Source: UBA7985 sp965661545 (lineage in GTDB: Bacteria; Pseudomonadota; Alphaproteobacteria; UBA7985). From it: a DNA stretch of 64,000 bases. The number at the start of each line of letters is the position of its first letter. Within the stretch, counting starts at the first letter, position 1. This document shows positions 50,910 to 59,773 of this stretch, piece after piece. Under the pieces are notes generated by a model. The model made no database searches, was not told where the DNA came from, and worked only from the letters and a program-made list of their open reading frames with translations. Both the position numbers and the translations under genes were made by a program. The stretch lies in assembly GCA_965661545.1 (NCBI GenBank), contig CBFIEF010000008.1, forward strand, positions 42,047 to 106,046, in the 5' to 3' direction.

Positions 50910-53306
50910 ATGTTCAGGAAACTTAGAGCTTGGTCGATATCCCTTCTCGTGGGTCTGGCCTCGCTTGGCTTTGCAGGGGCACAGACAGAGACGGCGACAG
51001 CACCGATCGAGGGCAACATTGCGATTACCCCAATAAATACGGCGGACTTGCACCAAATCATGCGCATGCTGCAGTCCCTCCCCGTTCAAATCCCAACCAG
51101 TCCTCCGCGACCTCGGGTTGCCGTGATCTACGATGGCTCCCGATCCATGCTGTCGTCGATGAGTGCGTCAGAGCCTATTTCAAAGGCGCAGGTTGCCGCT
51201 GAAGCCTTTGAGACCGTGATGCCATTGCTGATGCAAGACGCTGATGTCGATATCCTTCGGTTTGGTGGAGAGGCACAGGGCACCTGTTGGCCCCAACATG
51301 CCTACTCCACTCAGCAGGGCAAAGTTCGGGTGCCTTCTGCTGCAGAATTAGACAGCTGGCAGGCTGTCGCCAACAGTCCTTCGGCTCAGGGTTCTCCCTT
51401 GTGGCTGTCGGTGCAGGCTGCTGCTGAAATCATGCGCGCCCAAGGTGACGCAGGCGGATCGATCGTCTTGCTTTCTGATGGACGAGATCAGTGCCCAGAA
51501 ACGCCCGAAAATGTCTGTGAACGCATGGTTGACTTGGGCAATGAAGGCTTCACCGTCCATGTTCTGTCGGTCAACGCACCACGCGCCGATCGCCCCGGCC
51601 TGCGCTGTATCGCCAATAATACCGGTGGGGTCTTTGCCCACGCCAGTGACCCGGCCAGTGTTGAAGCTTTATTGGGTGTGCTGACCCGCGTCGCACAGGC
51701 GGAGTCGCACACCAAGGCCGTAGAACAAGCCCATCAGCGCCTGCGCAACCTGGTAGAAAGCCAAACGGGTCAGGCCGTTGTGATTGAGCGGCAGTTGGGC
51801 GAAGTCATCAGCGATATCATGGCTGCGAACCGGAACCTTGCCACTCTCCAAGACGACCTCGCAAGTCACCTTGACCGGGATATTTCCGTGTTGCAAATCG
51901 CGGAAACCATCGATGTCCTTCGCACGAAAGTAGACGGCCTCACCAAAGAGCTGACTGAGGCAAGTCAGGTGATCAGGGTCTTGCAGGTTCGCATGGATGA
52001 GGCCAATCAAACCATCGGCGATCGAGATGATATTATCTTGGGGATGGAGAAAGAGATCCTGCGCCTGCGTGGTGTCTCTGACCGGTTCCATAAGAGTTTG
52101 GGCCGTAAGACGCAGCAAATCAGCGAATTGATGATCCGTGGCACGCAAATCGAGCAAAAATTGATCGAACTTCATCAGGAAAACATGAGCTTGAAGGACC
52201 AGGTTGGGATACTGGAGGCGTCCTTGGTTGAACAGGTTGCCAGTAGTATGGCCCGCGCTGGTGAGCTGAAGAATCAATGCGATCAGTCCATTCGGGACCT
52301 AAAGGATCACCATCAAACTCACCTCAGTCCGCTTCAAGCTGAACTGATGCAGTGCAAGGCCACCAAGACGCAAGCGGATCGCGCATCGGAAAGCGTGATG
52401 AGCAACCTTCGGACGGAGATTAGCGAACTTAAGGCGCAAAGTGTGCTGTTGGAGGAAGCGGTGGTCAAAGCGCAAGCGGACCGTAACATGTACCGCACTC
52501 AATATGGGGAAGAGCGGAATAAGCACTCCGCCTTGTTAACCACGCTGGCAGAGCTGCAGTCGGACCGCGAAAGCCTGAAGGCTGAGATCGCAGTCGCTGA
52601 AGCGGCGAATAAGACACAAGCCGCTGAGATCATCCAATGCAAGGCTTCTCTGGACTTGGCCATAGGAGAGCGTGGAGGCTTCACAGCAGCTTTAGAAAAC
52701 TGTCAAAGCGAGAAAGATCAGCTGCGCGCAGAATTGGATCAGACGCGCTCAGAACTGAGCACTGTTCGGGCTAAACTTTCGGCAGCAAACCGCGCGCTCA
52801 ACAATGCGCACAAAGGTAATCAGGCCCTGCAACTCAGCCTGTTCGACGCCCAACAGGACGCCAAAGCCGGGGCCACGCGCATCATCGCGCTAGAGGCTAG
52901 AATTATTGAACAAGAAGGCACGATTGTTCGGCTTGAAGATATTCTGCGGACGATGAAAGCCTGTCGCCACGACCTGAGCGCGCTCGGCAAAGGCAAGAGA
53001 GGACAGGGTCCGGGAGCGGGCCATAGGGATGGGTTTAAGCAATTCCACGAGGGCATGCCCGACGGGGAGGACGACCAAGCCCGCCATGAAGAACCGCCGA
53101 AGCGAGACCCTCGTCACCACCAATGTGGCGGAGATGAACGGGGGACAAAGGATGAAGACCGGCACTCAGACCTTCGAGCGCCAGACACAATCATCGACCT
53201 TGGTCCAAACATCCAAGAACCTGAGCCCGTTGAACGAACCTCTGGCGATGACATCATCGAACGTCTTCAGGAGCTGAGTACGGCGAGCTTGGAAATTTTG
53301 CTGTAA
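50910..53306 (+). CDS. Secreted vWA-domain protein with long coiled coil
   Basis: About 798 residues. A signal peptide (about 5-24, cleavage at AGA-QTE) is followed by a von Willebrand factor A domain (about 68-265) with the MIDAS triad start DGSRS (75-79) and the second site VLLSDGRDQCPE. The usual MIDAS Thr is Ser or missing. From about 280 to 690 the protein is one long heptad coiled coil (rich in Leu, Glu, Gln and Ala, e.g. LEEAVVKAQADRNMYRTQY). The C-terminus is a charged linker (about 695-760, rich in Gly/Asp/His/Arg) and an acidic-hydrophobic end (IIERLQELSTASLEILL). No membrane anchor follows, so it is probably periplasmic or surface-bound. GGGGTGG precedes the ATG. A strong bidirectional terminator follows. 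The start at 50805 is less likely. Confidence 0.82.
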   Translation: MFRKLRAWSISLLVGLASLGFAGAQTETATAPIEGNIAITPINTADLHQIMRMLQSLPVQIPTSPPRPRVAVIYDGSRSMLSSMSASEPISKAQVAAEAFETVMPLLMQDADVDILRFGGEAQGTCWPQHAYSTQQGKVRVPSAAELDSWQAVANSPSAQGSPLWLSVQAAAEIMRAQGDAGGSIVLLSDGRDQCPETPENVCERMVDLGNEGFTVHVLSVNAPRADRPGLRCIANNTGGVFAHASDPASVEALLGVLTRVAQAESHTKAVEQAHQRLRNLVESQTGQAVVIERQLGEVISDIMAANRNLATLQDDLASHLDRDISVLQIAETIDVLRTKVDGLTKELTEASQVIRVLQVRMDEANQTIGDRDDIILGMEKEILRLRGVSDRFHKSLGRKTQQISELMIRGTQIEQKLIELHQENMSLKDQVGILEASLVEQVASSMARAGELKNQCDQSIRDLKDHHQTHLSPLQAELMQCKATKTQADRASESVMSNLRTEISELKAQSVLLEEAVVKAQADRNMYRTQYGEERNKHSALLTTLAELQSDRESLKAEIAVAEAANKTQAAEIIQCKASLDLAIGERGGFTAALENCQSEKDQLRAELDQTRSELSTVRAKLSAANRALNNAHKGNQALQLSLFDAQQDAKAGATRIIALEARIIEQEGTIVRLEDILRTMKACRHDLSALGKGKRGQGPGAGHRDGFKQFHEGMPDGEDDQARHEEPPKRDPRHHQCGGDERGTKDEDRHSDLRAPDTIIDLGPNIQEPEPVERTSGDDIIERLQELSTASLEILL

Positions 53307-53331
53307 ACCAGCGATATTCAATCCAAGAAAA

Positions 53332-53358
53332 AGGGGGCCGCAAGCCCCCTTTTTTTAT
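53332..53358. terminator. Bidirectional intrinsic terminator
   Basis: AAAAAGGGGGC CGCAA GCCCCCTTTTTTT: a perfect 6-bp GC stem flanked by A-run and T-run, so it ends the vWA gene on the plus strand and the DmdA-like gene on the minus strand. Confidence 0.93.
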
Positions 53359-53380
53359 GGTGCTGGATTGGCTAGCAGGT

Positions 53381-54523
53381 CTACGCGAAAGGAACGCCAA
53401 CGACCGTTGCCTCGATAACTCCGGTGCCAACATCGGCCTTAACCGTACTGCCCAGGGTGGAGTGGCCGCTTGCGATCCGTCCCAGCGCAATATTCTTGTT
53501 CAACCGAGGCGACCAGGCGGACGCGCGCAGGGTGCCGATGACCGCGCCTGAAGCATCAGTGATCGGCATGGGCTTAACGACGCTTGGCAAAGGTTCACCC
53601 GCTGCCAGCTGCAGGCCTACCAGCGCTTCGCGGGCGCCCTCTTCTTGGATGCGCCTCAGCGCTGCTTTAGCGAGGAAATCGTGCTCGCCATCCAGCTTGC
53701 ACCACTTGCCCAAGCCACACTCATAGGGGTTATTCAACTCATCAAAGTCAGTGCCCCAGCTGAACAAGCCACTTTCAATGCGCTCGATGGCGTTTGGAGC
53801 ACCGGGGCCCCAAGGCGCGCCGACAATTTCTTCACCCGCTGCCCAAATGATATCCCAGAGCTCAGCACCACGGGACCCGTCGCGCAGGTAAATCTCAAAG
53901 CCGCCCTGCTTGGACCAACCCGAGCGTTGCAGGACCACGGGAATGCCCTGTAGCTCCGTTTGGATAAACCAGAAGTACCGAATATCTCGCACGTGCTCAC
54001 CGAAGACATGAGCGATGACATCCTCTGCTTTTGGTCCTTGGACCGCCAGCGGCGAGGCGTCGGGTTCGGAGACCTCAACATCCAGTTCATAGGCATCTGC
54101 CAGCCCCATAGCGTAGAGGCGGACATCACTGTCTGCGATGGACAACCACAGCAAGTCCTCTTCGAGCTTGAGCAAGATGGGATCGTTCACAACCCCGCCC
54201 GCTTTGTTGAGGATGGGAGTGTAGAAGCCCTGCCCGATCTTGCATTTACTGACGTCACGCGGGGACATCATCTGAGCCAGCTTTTTAGCGTCTGGGCCTT
54301 TGAGCTGAACCTGACGTTCCGCCGCAACATCCCAGATGGAAGCATGATTCATCAGGCGGTCATACTCAGCACTGGGATTGCCGTAACTTACCGGCATAAT
54401 CATATGATTATAGAGCGTGTACATAGACGCCCCCGACGACCGCGCCCGCTCAAAATACGGGGACTGACGCGCACGTGCGCCAAAGGCAAACTCGGGGCGA
54501 TTTGGATCGGAGGGGTAGGTCAT
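53381..54523 (-). CDS. DMSP demethylase-like protein (DmdA/GcvT family)
   Basis: Protein of 380 residues, tetrahydrofolate-dependent aminomethyltransferase fold. Matches with the DmdA group: YTLYNHMIMPVSY, WDVAAERQVQLKGPDA, SPLAVQGPKAEDV, EHVRDIRYFWF, RSGWSKQGGFEIY and NAIERIESGLFSWGTD. DmdA takes a methyl group from dimethylsulfoniopropionate to tetrahydrofolate. A related paralogue with another methylated substrate cannot be excluded, so no symbol is given. GAGCGCCGAG precedes the ATG. It is separated from the TM2 genes by 170 bp. Confidence 0.75.
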   Translation of the reverse strand: MTYPSDPNRPEFAFGARARQSPYFERARSSGASMYTLYNHMIMPVSYGNPSAEYDRLMNHASIWDVAAERQVQLKGPDAKKLAQMMSPRDVSKCKIGQGFYTPILNKAGGVVNDPILLKLEEDLLWLSIADSDVRLYAMGLADAYELDVEVSEPDASPLAVQGPKAEDVIAHVFGEHVRDIRYFWFIQTELQGIPVVLQRSGWSKQGGFEIYLRDGSRGAELWDIIWAAGEEIVGAPWGPGAPNAIERIESGLFSWGTDFDELNNPYECGLGKWCKLDGEHDFLAKAALRRIQEEGAREALVGLQLAAGEPLPSVVKPMPITDASGAVIGTLRASAWSPRLNKNIALGRIASGHSTLGSTVKADVGTGVIEATVVGVPFA

Positions 54524-54694
54524 GTCTCGGCGCTCACAAAGGACTGTATTACAGCTAGTGAGCTAACGCTTTGTAGGGGCGTCAGCATGCGAGACACGAC
54601 CACCGACAGTTTAATTTGCGACATATCCAAGATGACGCAACGGCACGGGGCTTTTTGGATCGCTAAAAAGCGATTTTTGTAGGCCCGCGTGGTC

Positions 54695-54910
54695 TTAGCT
54701 AGACTTGATCTTGAGACCCTGTTTGTCTTCAAAATTCTGCGTCGCAATCATCACCAGATCGATGAGCTGCCAAATGCCAAGACCACCAAGGGTAATCAGC
54801 ATGAGGATACCTTTGACGATACGCCCAACATAGAAAGCATGAATGCCCAGACCACCCAAGAACAGACACAACAGAAGGGTTGGCACGAAGCCCTTTTCAC
54901 TCGTTTCCAT
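54695..54910 (-). CDS. TM2 domain protein (short)
   Basis: Protein of 71 residues with the TM2 domain: FLGGLGIHAFYVGRIVKG, then LITLGGLGIWQLIDLVMI. Two helices joined by a short loop carrying a DRF-like position (here IHAFYVGR). Function unknown in bacteria. Its ATG overlaps the stop of the upstream TM2 gene by one base (TGATG), which suggests translational coupling. Confidence 0.82.
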   Translation of the reverse strand: METSEKGFVPTLLLCLFLGGLGIHAFYVGRIVKGILMLITLGGLGIWQLIDLVMIATQNFEDKQGLKIKSS

Positions 54911-55254
54911 CAGTCGAAAACCTTTTCAATTTCTTTTTTCTCTTGCCCGGGATAGGGGACTTTAAGCCCTTTGCCGTCCCGGTATTCACCAATCAATAAG
55001 CGGATTGTGACGATAAAGGTGTGGATGCCGTCAATAATCAGCAGCAGGATGCCCAAGAGCACCAAGGAAAAGCTGCCAAAACTGATCAAAACGATACCAC
55101 CGACCGACAAGCTGAGGTCAAAGAGACCGTGTCCCCAGCGACCAAGATAAAAGTGGTGTATCCCAAGCACGCCGAATATAGCCGACAGGCAAACGGCGAC
55201 TGCGTATCGCTTATCTGAATAGACCTGCTGGTTCACACCCAACTCCAACGCCAA
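54910..55254 (-). CDS. TM2 domain protein (longer)
   Basis: Protein of 114 residues with a TM2-type start (LSAIFGVLGIHHFYLGRWG) but a third hydrophobic stretch (FSLVLLGILLLIIDGIHTFI) and a polar tail (VPYPGQEKKEIEKVFD). It is the first gene of a two-gene unit with the short TM2 protein. Confidence 0.8.
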   Translation of the reverse strand: MALELGVNQQVYSDKRYAVAVCLSAIFGVLGIHHFYLGRWGHGLFDLSLSVGGIVLISFGSFSLVLLGILLLIIDGIHTFIVTIRLLIGEYRDGKGLKVPYPGQEKKEIEKVFD

Positions 55255-55357
55255 TGATTGATAGATCCGCCAACCATATACCAGTTGCTCATGAACTTCG
55301 ATGCGTTATGAAACTTTTGTTTCAAATTTCAGCGTTACGCCAATGCCTTGAAGCCGC

Positions 55358-55393
55358 ATGCCGCCACCCAGCAAGCCTGTTGGGTGGCGGCAT
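55358..55393 (-). terminator. Hairpin after aspS
   Basis: ATGCCGCCACCCA/TGGGTGGCGGCAT, a 13-bp perfect stem lying 15 bp after the aspS stop. A clear T-run is missing, but the stem is very stable. Confidence 0.65.
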
Positions 55394-55407
55394 CTGTATA
55401 AGCCAGC

Positions 55408-57225
55408 TTAGGTGATTTCCAGTGGCGGCACTGATTTGATGTGCAGGTCATCAAGCTGTTGCGTGCTGACCTCGGAGGGGGCCTGCATCATCAGATCCTG
55501 CCCCTGCCCGTTCAGCGGGAAGGCAATTACCTCACGGATGTTTGGCTCGTCGGCCAACAGCATGACCATCCGGTCAACGCCCGGTGCAGCACCGCCGTGT
55601 GGAGGCGCGCCGAACTTCATCGCGCTAAGCATGCCGCCAAACTCTTCCTCGACCACGTCCTGACCATAGCCAGCGATGGAGAAGGCCTTGTACATCACTT
55701 CGGGCAAATGGTTCCGGATCGCGCCAGAACACAGCTCAATACCGTTGCAGACGATGTCGTATTGGAAGGCTTTGATGTCCAGCGGGTCTTGGGTTTCCAG
55801 CGCGTCCATCCCACCTTGTGGCATGGAGAATGGGTTGTGCGAAAACTCGATTTTGCCGGTGTCTTCGTCTTCCTCGAACATGGGGAAGTCGACGATCCAG
55901 ACGAATTTGAACTCGCCTTCTTCGATCAGACCCAACTCGCGGCCTGCTTCATTCCGAGCTTGACCGGCGAACTGAAGCGCAGGCAGGCGCTTGTCACAGG
56001 TGAAGAAACACGCATCACCAGCCTCGAGCCCCAACTGCTGTCGAATGGCTTCAGTGCGCTCCGGACCGATATTTTTGGCCAGAGGGCCAGAGCCTTCAAT
56101 GCCGCCATCATCGCCAGTCCGCCAGAAGATGTAGCCAAGGCCCGGCTTGCCCTGCTTCTTTGCCCAAGAATCCATGCGATCACACTTGGCCCGCGAGCCG
56201 CCGCCCTTACCGGGCACGGCAATAACCTTGAAGTCTTTCTCTTCGATCAGCTTGGCGAAGATCTTGAACCCGGACCCGGCAAAGTGCTCTGTAACGTCAC
56301 CCAATATGATCGGGTTCCGCAGGTCCGGCTTATCCGAGCCGTACTTTGTCATCGACTCATCGTAAGCCACGTGCGGGAATGGCATCGGCGTGACTTTGTG
56401 CGGCGTGCCAGAGGCGTCATGGAACTCCGTGAACAAGCCGTGCAGTACAGGCTCAATGGCGTCAAAAACGTCCTGCTGTGTGACAAAGCTCATCTCGAAA
56501 TCGAGTTGGTAGAACTCACCCGGTGAGCGGTCTGCGCGGCTGTCTTCATCGCGGAAACATGGTGCGATCTGGAAGTAGCGATCAAAGCCGGCCATCATCA
56601 GCAGCTGCTTGAATTGCTGCGGCGCCTGGGGCAGCGCATAGAATTTGCCGGGATTGAGGCGCGAAGGCACCAGAAAGTCGCGTGCCCCTTCAGGCGAGGA
56701 CGCGGTCAGGATCGGCGTTTGGAACTCAGTAAAGCCCTGCGCCACCATCATCTTGCGCAGGCTCTCAATCACCTTGGCGCGCAGCATGATGTTCGCGTGA
56801 ACCTTCTCCCTGCGCAAATCCAGATAGCGGTAGGTCAGGCGCAGATCTTCGTTGATGTCCTCGTTGGAGTTCACCTGCAACGGCACTTGGTCAGAGGAGG
56901 ACTGAACAATCGCTTCATCGACGTAGAGCTCGATCTCGCCGGTGGCCAGCTTGTCGTTGATCGCCTCATCATCGCGCTTCATCACGCGCCCCGTCAGGGT
57001 GACGACGGATTCCAGCTTGATGCGCTTGAGCATCTCGTAGTGCGGGCTGCTTTCCAGCACGACACACTGCGTCACGCCATAGTGGTCGCGCAGGTCGATA
57101 AACAAGGGACCAGCGTGTTCGCGCCGGCGGTTGATCCAGCCTGAAACACGGGCCGTGGTGCCAACATCGCTGGCGCGCAAATCGCTGCAAGTATGGCTGC
57201 GGAAAGGGTGAAGAGAGTCGCTCAT
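55408..57225 (-). CDS. aspS: Aspartyl-tRNA synthetase
   Basis: Protein of 605 residues. OB-fold anticodon domain (ARVSGWINRRREHAGPLFIDLRDHYG) then the class II core with motif 2 (FRDEDSRADRSPGEFYQLDFEMSF, parts under 20 residues: FRDEDSRADR) and motif 3 (GAAPGVDRMVMLL). The bacterial insertion domain (KIFAKLIEEKDFKVIAVPG) is present. It probably is the non-discriminating form found in bacteria that use GatCAB, but this cannot be proven here. The ATG at 57225 starts at MSDSLHPF; sequence upstream does not fit. Confidence 0.97.
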   Translation of the reverse strand: MSDSLHPFRSHTCSDLRASDVGTTARVSGWINRRREHAGPLFIDLRDHYGVTQCVVLESSPHYEMLKRIKLESVVTLTGRVMKRDDEAINDKLATGEIELYVDEAIVQSSSDQVPLQVNSNEDINEDLRLTYRYLDLRREKVHANIMLRAKVIESLRKMMVAQGFTEFQTPILTASSPEGARDFLVPSRLNPGKFYALPQAPQQFKQLLMMAGFDRYFQIAPCFRDEDSRADRSPGEFYQLDFEMSFVTQQDVFDAIEPVLHGLFTEFHDASGTPHKVTPMPFPHVAYDESMTKYGSDKPDLRNPIILGDVTEHFAGSGFKIFAKLIEEKDFKVIAVPGKGGGSRAKCDRMDSWAKKQGKPGLGYIFWRTGDDGGIEGSGPLAKNIGPERTEAIRQQLGLEAGDACFFTCDKRLPALQFAGQARNEAGRELGLIEEGEFKFVWIVDFPMFEEDEDTGKIEFSHNPFSMPQGGMDALETQDPLDIKAFQYDIVCNGIELCSGAIRNHLPEVMYKAFSIAGYGQDVVEEEFGGMLSAMKFGAPPHGGAAPGVDRMVMLLADEPNIREVIAFPLNGQGQDLMMQAPSEVSTQQLDDLHIKSVPPLEIT

Positions 57226-57477
57226 AGCAAGGGCTTCCAGTTGTCTGTGTTCGATCAGACGAGCGGCCTCAGGCGAAACAGGCCTGCTGCCGTGGTCTTT
57301 GCGCGCGCAGGAATAAGACAGAGTGCGCCATTCCACAAACGCCAAGCACGCGGCCGGGCTGTGCACCAGATGCGAGGCGGGGTGTCTGCGCGCGCGCTGG
57401 ACAGCAGCACCGCTTTGCCCCAACACAGGACTGTACTCTCGGTTCAGACGAGGGCTTGCACAGCATCCGGACGCCCT

Positions 57478-58365
57478 ATGACCCGCTTTACACCGCTGAT
57501 CCCTGTCGCCTTTGTCCTGCTGTGGCACACTGGTTTTCTCGGTGCGCGAGGCACCATGCCGCACGGTCCAGCGCTGACCACATTGTCGATCCGGTTCTTT
57601 ATCGTCATGCTGCTGGTCGCGGGCTTGGCATGGCTGAGCCGAGCGGCTTGGCCGGCAACGTGGCAGCAGCGCGGGCATTTGATGGTCGCCGGCGCGCTGA
57701 TCCACGGCGTGTATCTGGGCGGCGTCTTCTGGGCGGTTGAACACGGCATGGGCGCGGCGACTTCGGCGCTGATTGTCGGTCTTCAGCCCCTGCTGACGGC
57801 CCTGCTGGCCATCTGGCTGCTGGCCGAGCGAACCACCGTGGTGCTGTGGCTGGGGCTGGTGTTTGGGCTGGCCGGAACCGTGTTGGTGGTTGTTTTTGAC
57901 GCTGGACAAGTCGGCACCACCGGGGCCGTCTACGCCATATTGGTTGCTCTGGTCGGGATATCGGTGGGATCGGTTTATCAAAAGAAATTCGTCCGCCCCT
58001 TTGACTGGCGCGCCGGCGCGGTCTGGCAGTTCGCGGGCTCCCTGCTGGTGACCGTCCCGATAACCGTCTTTATCGAACGCGAACTGCCAACCGTCACGGG
58101 CCAGTATCTGTTTTGGCTGGGCTGGTTGATCGTGGTGCTCAGCATCGGCGCGGTCGCCCTGCTCAATACGCTGATCCAGTCGCAGTCGGCCATCAACGTG
58201 GCGAGTTTCTTCTATCTCATCCCATCACTGGTCGCGGTCACAAGCTGGCTGGTGTTTGGCGACACCATGCGCTGGACGACATGGATCGGCATCGGTTTGA
58301 CCAGTTTCGGCGTCTGGCTGGCCACCCGACCACGCCCCGCACGCGCGCCCGCAAACGAGGCCTGA
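57478..58365 (+). CDS. EamA/DMT-superfamily transporter
   Basis: Protein of 295 residues with ten predicted helices in two EamA repeats (first: LIPVAFVLLWHTGFLGARGT; second: AVYAILVALVGISVGSVYQKKF). DMT exporters move amino acids, nucleotide-like compounds or drugs. The ATG at 57478 begins at the first helix. It is divergent from aspS and followed 46 bp later by rnd. Confidence 0.88.
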   Translation: MTRFTPLIPVAFVLLWHTGFLGARGTMPHGPALTTLSIRFFIVMLLVAGLAWLSRAAWPATWQQRGHLMVAGALIHGVYLGGVFWAVEHGMGAATSALIVGLQPLLTALLAIWLLAERTTVVLWLGLVFGLAGTVLVVVFDAGQVGTTGAVYAILVALVGISVGSVYQKKFVRPFDWRAGAVWQFAGSLLVTVPITVFIERELPTVTGQYLFWLGWLIVVLSIGAVALLNTLIQSQSAINVASFFYLIPSLVAVTSWLVFGDTMRWTTWIGIGLTSFGVWLATRPRPARAPANEA

Positions 58366-58411
58366 ACACAAAGGCTTGGCCTTGCTGGGGTTTCGGCGCT
58401 AAAAGCCCTGC

Positions 58412-59572
58412 ATGACCCATCCAGACATGATCGAAGATCAAGCGGCCCTTGAGGCCTTTTGCGAGCGCGCCAAGAGCGCTGATTTCCTCACCGTCGATAC
58501 GGAATTTGTGAGGGAAAAGACCTATTATCCGCTGCTGTGTCTGGTGCAGGTCGCGACCGATGACGAAGCCGTCGCCATCGATCCTTTGGCCGACGGCATG
58601 GACCTGACGCCGCTGTTTACCCTGATGAACGACACGGATATGCCCAAGGTGTTTCACGCCGCCGGGCAGGATCTTGAGATCTTCGCCAACCTCTCCGGCA
58701 CCTTGCCCTCGCCGTTGTTCGACACGCAAATCGCGGCCATGGTCTGCGGCTTTGGTGAGCAAGTGGGCTATGAGCGCTTGGCCCGCGCCTTGGCCGGGGC
58801 AGAGCTGGATAAAACCGCCCGCTACACCGACTGGTCCCGCCGCCCGCTGACAGAAACGCAAATCAACTACGCCCTTGGTGACGTCACCCACCTGCGGAAA
58901 GTGTTTGTGGAGCTGACCGCCCAACTCGAACGCGAAAACCGCGTAGGCTGGGTGCAAGAAGAAATGAGCGCCATTGCGGACCTTGCGCGCTACCAACCCA
59001 ACGTCGAAGACGCATGGCGCCGGCTCAAACCACGGGGCGACAAGCCCCAGTTCCTGAACGTGCTGGTTTCCGTGGCCAAGTGGCGCGAGCTCGAAGCCCA
59101 GCGCCGCGACGTGCCCCGCAACCGCGTGATCCGCGACGACACCGTCATGGAAATCGCCGCCAGTGCGCCAACCAATGCGGCAACCTTGGGTCAAGTGCGC
59201 GGCTACTCGGAAAATGCGGCCAAAGGCAAGCAGGGCCACGCGATCTTGGAGGCCATCAAAGAAGGTCTGGAAAAATCCCGTGATGAGGCGCCCAAGCTGA
59301 AAAAACGCAAGCCACTGTCCGACGCAGCCGCCCAAGGCGCGGCGCTGCTGCGGGTGTTGCTGAAGTCGAGGGCCGAAAACGCCGGCGTCGCACAGCGCAT
59401 TATTGCCAACACCGAAGAGCTGGAACGCCTCGCAGAAGACGGCAGCGAGTCCGGCGTTGCGGCTCTATCAGGGTGGCGTCGAGATTTGTTCGGCGACGCC
59501 GCGTTAGAGCTTTTGGCTGGACGCCTGTTCATCGGCTTCGAAGACGGCAAAGTCTCCGAGCGCCACCACTAA
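58412..59572 (+). CDS. rnd: Ribonuclease D
   Basis: Protein of 386 residues. DEDDy exonuclease motifs: DTEFVREKTYYPLLCLVQ (Asp/Glu), HAAGQDLEIFANL, and the Tyr/Asp in YALGDVTHLRKVF. One HRDC domain follows (about 210-290) and a C-terminal HRDC-like part. It trims 3' ends of tRNA and other stable RNA precursors. Start and length normal. Confidence 0.96.
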   Translation: MTHPDMIEDQAALEAFCERAKSADFLTVDTEFVREKTYYPLLCLVQVATDDEAVAIDPLADGMDLTPLFTLMNDTDMPKVFHAAGQDLEIFANLSGTLPSPLFDTQIAAMVCGFGEQVGYERLARALAGAELDKTARYTDWSRRPLTETQINYALGDVTHLRKVFVELTAQLERENRVGWVQEEMSAIADLARYQPNVEDAWRRLKPRGDKPQFLNVLVSVAKWRELEAQRRDVPRNRVIRDDTVMEIAASAPTNAATLGQVRGYSENAAKGKQGHAILEAIKEGLEKSRDEAPKLKKRKPLSDAAAQGAALLRVLLKSRAENAGVAQRIIANTEELERLAEDGSESGVAALSGWRRDLFGDAALELLAGRLFIGFEDGKVSERHH

Positions 59573-59585
59573 GAATCCACAAAAT

Positions 59586-59612
59586 CCCTGCAAAGCGAAG
59601 CGTTTTGCAGGG
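59586..59612. terminator. Hairpin after rnd
   Basis: CCCTGCAAA/TTTGCAGGG, 9-bp stem (59586-59594 with 59604-59612). No T-run on the plus strand; on the minus strand ATTTTG follows, so it may be a weak terminator in either direction. Confidence 0.5.
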
Positions 59613-59773
59613 TCAGGATGTCGGTGCTGGCCCTGTCACGCCGGCGCACGCGCCCTGCGGCTCGGTCCAAGCCCTTGCAAAAGGGCGCCGGGCCGAGCGA
59701 AAAACGCCGCGTGGGTCACGGCGAAGCCGAGAGCCGCGCGTCCGCTTGATCCCGGCTTCATGCCAACCGCAGG

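Noticed and set aside
57226..57981. Extension of aspS by 250 codons upstream
   Set aside because: Residues are low-complexity and do not match the family; the start at 57225 begins the OB-fold region properly.
59613..59773. GC-rich region after rnd as a fifth copy of the dispersed repeat
   Set aside because: It has some GTCGG/GCCGG runs but lacks the module order and the paired stems.
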